A stretch of 8,345 nt of DNA from an uncultured Novosphingobium sp. (GTDB lineage Bacteria; Pseudomonadota; Alphaproteobacteria; Sphingomonadales; Sphingomonadaceae). Both the position numbers and the translations under genes were made by a program. The notes below the pieces were generated by a model, which worked only from the letters and a program-made list of their open reading frames with translations, was not told the origin of the DNA and ran no database searches. The first letter of the stretch is position 1. Every line of letters starts with the position of its first letter. The stretch lies in the NCBI GenBank assembly GCA_937860195.1, contig CALMBN010000310.1, forward strand, positions 1-8,345, written 5' to 3'. Below are positions 5,974-8,345 of the stretch, in pieces.

Positions 5974-7367
5974 CCGAAAATCCGGGTCAGGAACGGATTC
6001 ATCATCCGATCTTGCGAATCAACCTTGCGCCGCACCGCCTGCGCCTCGGCGAACATCGGATACAACTGCTTCAGGTCAGCCGCGCCCAGCGAATGGAGCT
6101 TGCCCCAGTGCGGCCGCCCGCCTGCTTCCCGCAGCACCGGCTCGATCAGTTTGAACATCCAGTCGTGGTCTTCCTTGTACCAGGCATGGACCGCGATCGA
6201 ACCGGACTCGCGCAGATAGAACGGAGAGAGCCAGGCATCGTCGGGCGCAATGATCCGGGCTTCGATCGGGAAGAATACACCCGGCGCATCGCGCTCGATC
6301 CGGGCGATAACCTCGCGCAGTGCCGCAACTTGCTGGTCAATCGGCAGGTGGTATTCCATTTCCTTGAACCGCACCGGCCGCTCGTTTGAGAGCAGCTTCC
6401 AGCCCTCGTCGATCGCAATCTCGGGCGGGATCTCCGCCATCGCCGCCTGGGCCGCGCGGCGGCGCAAGGCTGGAGTAAATTCGAACAGATCGCGCAGCCG
6501 CTTGAGGTCCATCAGCGTATCAGCGTCCTGGTCTGGACCGCGCGGTCGGACCGGATCAGTGGTCACGTCGTGGGTAATCAGCGCCGATTTGCCGGTAAAC
6601 GGCAGGACCAGAAATTCGGCATTGCGGTGCTGACCGGCGAGCGCGGGCCATTTCCGCAGCAGCTCTTCGGTATCGACCAGAGTCACCACCTTTTTGACCC
6701 GGCTGAGCGGGCGGTTCTGCAAGGTGACTTCGCTAAGCACGCCAAACCCGCCGAGCCCGACCCGGGCGGCGTGAAACAGCTCGGGGCGCCAGTTGCGGCT
6801 GCATTGCGCGATCCCGCCATCCGGCAGAACCAGCCGCAACTCCGTCACCTCGCCGTGGAGCGCCATGAAGCCCTTGCCGGTGCCGTGAGTGCCCGTGGCC
6901 AGCCCACCCGCGAGGGTCTGCTTGTTGATGTCCGGCAAGTTAGGCATTTCCTGCCCGATCCCGGCCAGCAACGGGCCGAGTGCAGAGAGCCTGGTTCCGG
7001 CCCGGATTGTCGCAGTGTAAGCGGCGGCATCATGCCGGACCAGCCCTTCGAGCCGATCGAGCGAGAGCAGGGTGCCCTCGGTCGGGACCAGCGCGGTGAA
7101 GCTGTGGCCCGAACCGACCGGGCGGATCGGTGCTTTCGCAGCGGGCAGCAGTGTCGCCAGGTCCGCTTCGCTGGCGGGAGCGGCGCGGACAGCGGGATAG
7201 GCGGTTGCGGTTCCGGCCCAATTTGACCATAGCGCGCGGCCTGCTGCATCCAGCGGAGGCAGTAGATCGGGCTCGCGGCTCAACCATTCGCGTCGTCCGA
7301 CAAGCCCGGCGGCCCCCAGCGCCAGCAACCCTGCGCCGCCCAGCAGGACCTTGCGACGGGTGCTCAC
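5970..7367 (-). CDS. Tat-exported FAD-dependent oxidoreductase, D-arabinono-1,4-lactone oxidase family
   Basis: The chosen start is GTG 7367-7365, giving 465 residues. It places a clear Tat signal at the N terminus (STRRKVLLGGAGLLALGAAGL), overlaps the upstream stop by GTGA, and has GAGGGGG at 7378-7372 as ribosome-binding site. A longer in-frame version to 7580 would run through the cytochrome gene and is rejected. The vanillyl-alcohol-oxidase-type FAD domain includes RPVGSGHSF (82-90). His88 matches the position that covalently binds FAD in many aldonolactone oxidases. TGTHGTG at 158-164 and VGLGGFGVLSEV at 203-214 are further FAD-binding segments. The C-terminal ALO-type domain has FPIEAR (366-371) and HWGK (420-423), the family's active-site signature. 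Likely reaction: oxidation of a sugar lactone or polyol on the periplasmic side. With a cytochrome c cotranscribed, it may be a dehydrogenase rather than an H2O2-forming oxidase. Confidence 0.92.
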   Translation of the reverse strand: MSTRRKVLLGGAGLLALGAAGLVGRREWLSREPDLLPPLDAAGRALWSNWAGTATAYPAVRAAPASEADLATLLPAAKAPIRPVGSGHSFTALVPTEGTLLSLDRLEGLVRHDAAAYTATIRAGTRLSALGPLLAGIGQEMPNLPDINKQTLAGGLATGTHGTGKGFMALHGEVTELRLVLPDGGIAQCSRNWRPELFHAARVGLGGFGVLSEVTLQNRPLSRVKKVVTLVDTEELLRKWPALAGQHRNAEFLVLPFTGKSALITHDVTTDPVRPRGPDQDADTLMDLKRLRDLFEFTPALRRRAAQAAMAEIPPEIAIDEGWKLLSNERPVRFKEMEYHLPIDQQVAALREVIARIERDAPGVFFPIEARIIAPDDAWLSPFYLRESGSIAVHAWYKEDHDWMFKLIEPVLREAGGRPHWGKLHSLGAADLKQLYPMFAEAQAVRRKVDSQDRMMNPFLTRIFG

Positions 7368-7714
7368 TTCGCCCCCTCGCGGCCGGCCATGAAGCGGATC
7401 AGTGCCACCAGATCTTCGGGAGTGCAGGTGAAGCACTGGCCGCCGGCTGGCATGCCTTTTTTGCCCTGGATCGCAGCCGCCAGAAGTGCTGGCTCGCCTT
7501 GGGCCCAGCGCGGATTCCACAAAGTTCGATCGCCGGTCAAAGGCGCAAGTGAATCCTTGACCGTGTGACAGACTTTGCACGAGCCATTGTAAAGCTGCGC
7601 CAGTCGCGGGTCCTTGGGCGACAGCGCAGCGCTTTGCTCGACCGTCAGAGGCTGCGGCGGAGGTTCACTGCACCCGGCCAGCGCGAGAACCGGAATGACC
7701 AACCACCAGCGCAT
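7364..7714 (-). CDS. Lipoprotein c-type cytochrome (c5-like)
   Basis: This 116-residue protein has a textbook lipoprotein signal, MRWWLVIPVLALAGC, with lipobox LAGC and lipidated Cys15. A Pro-rich linker follows. One haem site is present: CKVCH with Cys46, Cys49 and His50. The distal ligand is probably Met88 in KGMPAGG. The next segment, CFTC (94-97) then TPEDLVALIRFM, matches the cytochrome c5 class, in which these two cysteines form a disulfide near the haem; CFTC has no following His and so is not a second haem site. The protein would be a membrane-anchored one-electron carrier in the periplasm. The ATG at 7714-7712 has GGGGGAG at 7725-7719 close upstream. The stop overlaps the GTG of the FAD enzyme, so it is the first gene of the operon and the natural electron acceptor for that flavoenzyme (inferred). 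Confidence 0.93.
   Translation of the reverse strand: MRWWLVIPVLALAGCSEPPPQPLTVEQSAALSPKDPRLAQLYNGSCKVCHTVKDSLAPLTGDRTLWNPRWAQGEPALLAAAIQGKKGMPAGGQCFTCTPEDLVALIRFMAGREGAK
7372..7378 (-). promoter_or_regulatory. Ribosome-binding site supporting the GTG start of the FAD oxidoreductase
   Basis: Read on the minus strand this is GAGGGGG, with GAGG about 7 nt before GTG 7367-7365. It lies inside the last codons of the cytochrome gene. Together with the Tat signal that begins at this GTG, it fixes the start at 7367 rather than at an upstream in-frame codon. Confidence 0.6.
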
Positions 7715-7778
7715 GATTCTCCCCCGTCAGCAACGAGCGAGCATCATGCGGGGTTGCGGCGTTTGTGCAAGAGGGCAG

Positions 7779-8345
7779 TTAGCCCCAGCGGCGTTGACCA
7801 CCGCCGCCTGGCTTGCCGCCGGGCTTGCGGCGTTGCTGACCATCTGTGCGCGGCTGACCGTCACCACGTGGCTGGCCGCCATCGCGGCGCGGCTGGCCAT
7901 CCGGGCGTGGAGCGCCACCATCACGGCGAGGCCCGCCATCATGACGCGGCTGACCGCTATCGCGGCGCGGGGCTGCGCCATCGCGGCGGAATTCACCGCG
8001 TGGTTCGGGGCGGCGTTCGTCGCGGCGGATGTCGCCGCGCGGAGCCGGATTGGCCCGAGCGTCACGGTCGTCGGCGGACAGCGGGTTGAACACCGGACCA
8101 CGCGGGGCAGTCGCTTTGCGATCATCGGCAATCCGTTCGTTGCGGATATACTGATCGCGCGATTGGCCGTCGCGGCTCTGGCCTCCGCCTGAGCGGTTGT
8201 TGTTGGTGCGCGGACCGCGTCCGCCACCGCTGCGGGGACCGCCGCGACCGCCGCCAAGACCGCGGGCACGGCCCACAACGGACCATCGGGCCTCGTCCAC
8301 GCGAGCAGGGCGAGCGCGATGCCGGCCAACGCGCGCCAACGCCTC
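7779..8345 (-). CDS. Arg/Gly/Asp-rich disordered C-terminal tail of an unidentified, probably RNA-interacting protein (partial)
   Basis: The frame is open from the window edge to TAA 7781-7779, giving at least 188 residues with the N terminus outside. It holds no folded domain. It runs from an Ala/Arg-rich segment through a Gly-Arg stretch (LGGGRGGPRSGGGRG), an Asn-rich patch, and a charged stretch around QYIRNERIADDRKA. It then enters about eight degenerate PRxDG(G)Q repeats and ends KPGGKPGGGGQRRWG. Codon choice (GGC/GGT, CGC, GAT) fits real coding. The alternative frames give Ala-rich nonsense or antisense strings. Such basic tails occur on rRNA pseudouridine synthases and DEAD-box RNA helicases of alphaproteobacteria; I cannot tell which from this part. 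The TTG at 8339 is not proposed as the start. The cytochrome operon begins 64 nt downstream on the same strand, with no obvious terminator between. Confidence 0.65.
   Translation of the reverse strand, partial: EALARVGRHRARPARVDEARWSVVGRARGLGGGRGGPRSGGGRGPRTNNNRSGGGQSRDGQSRDQYIRNERIADDRKATAPRGPVFNPLSADDRDARANPAPRGDIRRDERRPEPRGEFRRDGAAPRRDSGQPRHDGGPRRDGGAPRPDGQPRRDGGQPRGDGQPRTDGQQRRKPGGKPGGGGQRRWG
7833..7988 (-). repeat. In-frame degenerate tandem repeat encoding (P/R)RxDG(G)x units
   Basis: About eight units of 18-21 nt encode RRDGAA, PRRDSGQ, PRHDGG, PRRDGGA, PRPDGQ, PRRDGGQ, PRGDGQ and PRTDGQQ. Unit lengths differ by whole codons, so the frame is always kept. The third residue varies (R, H, P, G, T) while Arg, Asp and Gly stay fixed. 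This suggests repeat expansion under selection for a charged, flexible chain. Copy number could vary between strains through slippage. Confidence 0.75.

Noticed and set aside
7368..7580. N-terminal extension of the FAD oxidoreductase to position 7580
   Set aside because: It would overlap most of the cytochrome gene in another frame and bury the Tat signal inside the protein. The GTG at 7367 has a ribosome-binding site and the signal starts there.
7715..7778. Possible sigma-70 promoter for the cytochrome operon (minus-strand TTGCAC, 16 nt, CATGAT)
   Set aside because: It matches consensus at only 3 and 4 of 6 positions, too weak to annotate in GC-rich DNA.
7833..7988. Repeat cluster considered as a CRISPR array
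   Set aside because: Units are 18-21 nt, contiguous and in frame with a protein, with no spacers of constant length.
7614..8192. Ala/Leu-rich plus-strand frame that looks like several membrane helices
   Set aside because: It is the antisense of the Arg/Gly/Asp repeat tail; the hydrophobic look comes from reading GCG/GCC complements. It also starts inside the cytochrome gene.
7727..8329. Alternative minus frame with a hydrophobic start (AGIALALLAW) and Ala/Val-rich body
   Set aside because: Its composition is a frame-shifted reading of the same repeat. The chosen frame has regular PRxDG units and better codon choice. A frame change near the window edge cannot be fully excluded.

Overview
The window is high-GC, densely packed bacterial DNA, most likely from an alphaproteobacterium of the sphingomonad type (Novosphingobium, Sphingomonas or Erythrobacter relatives). 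The grounds are protein flavour, GTG starts, short spacers, 4-nt gene overlaps and a CGCAGAG-type intergenic inverted repeat. No rRNA, tRNA, CRISPR array, transposase or phage gene is visible. Nine protein-coding genes are supported, two of them cut by the window ends.

Layout. (1) 1-1188, plus strand: a tight set made of the C-terminal end of a cupin protein, a four-cysteine lipoprotein of unknown function, and a secreted single-domain cupin with both cupin motifs intact. (2) 1185-1946, minus: a stand-alone MoCF/CinA N-terminal-type molybdopterin-binding-domain protein, convergent with the cupin and sharing a CTAG at the two stops. (3) 1947-2165: an intergenic region with a large imperfect inverted repeat. 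(4) 2166-3656, minus: an EthA-like flavin monooxygenase of the Baeyer-Villiger type. (5) 3657-3727: a divergent promoter region with overlapping palindromes. (6) 3728-4726, plus: a CorA-type divalent cation transporter whose stop overlaps the stop of the next convergent gene. (7) 7714 down to 4723, minus: a three-gene operon joined by two GTGA overlaps, encoding a c5-like cytochrome c lipoprotein, a Tat-type FAD-dependent sugar-lactone oxidoreductase (D-arabinono-1,4-lactone oxidase family), and a Tat-like PLP-dependent fold-III enzyme of the D-threonine aldolase/D-serine dehydratase family. (8) 7779-8345, minus, partial: an Arg/Gly/Asp-rich disordered tail, probably of an RNA-interacting protein.

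The most interesting unit is the three-gene operon. All three products carry export signals, and two need cofactors (FAD, PLP) normally inserted before Tat export. The third is a haem protein that could accept electrons from the flavoenzyme. The PLP enzyme also appears to lack the usual metal-binding His-x-Cys/Asp pair near its C terminus and has Gln-x-Glu there instead. I infer a cell-envelope redox system acting on a sugar lactone or polyol, coupled to conversion of a D-amino acid or beta-hydroxy amino acid. The substrates cannot be read from the sequence.
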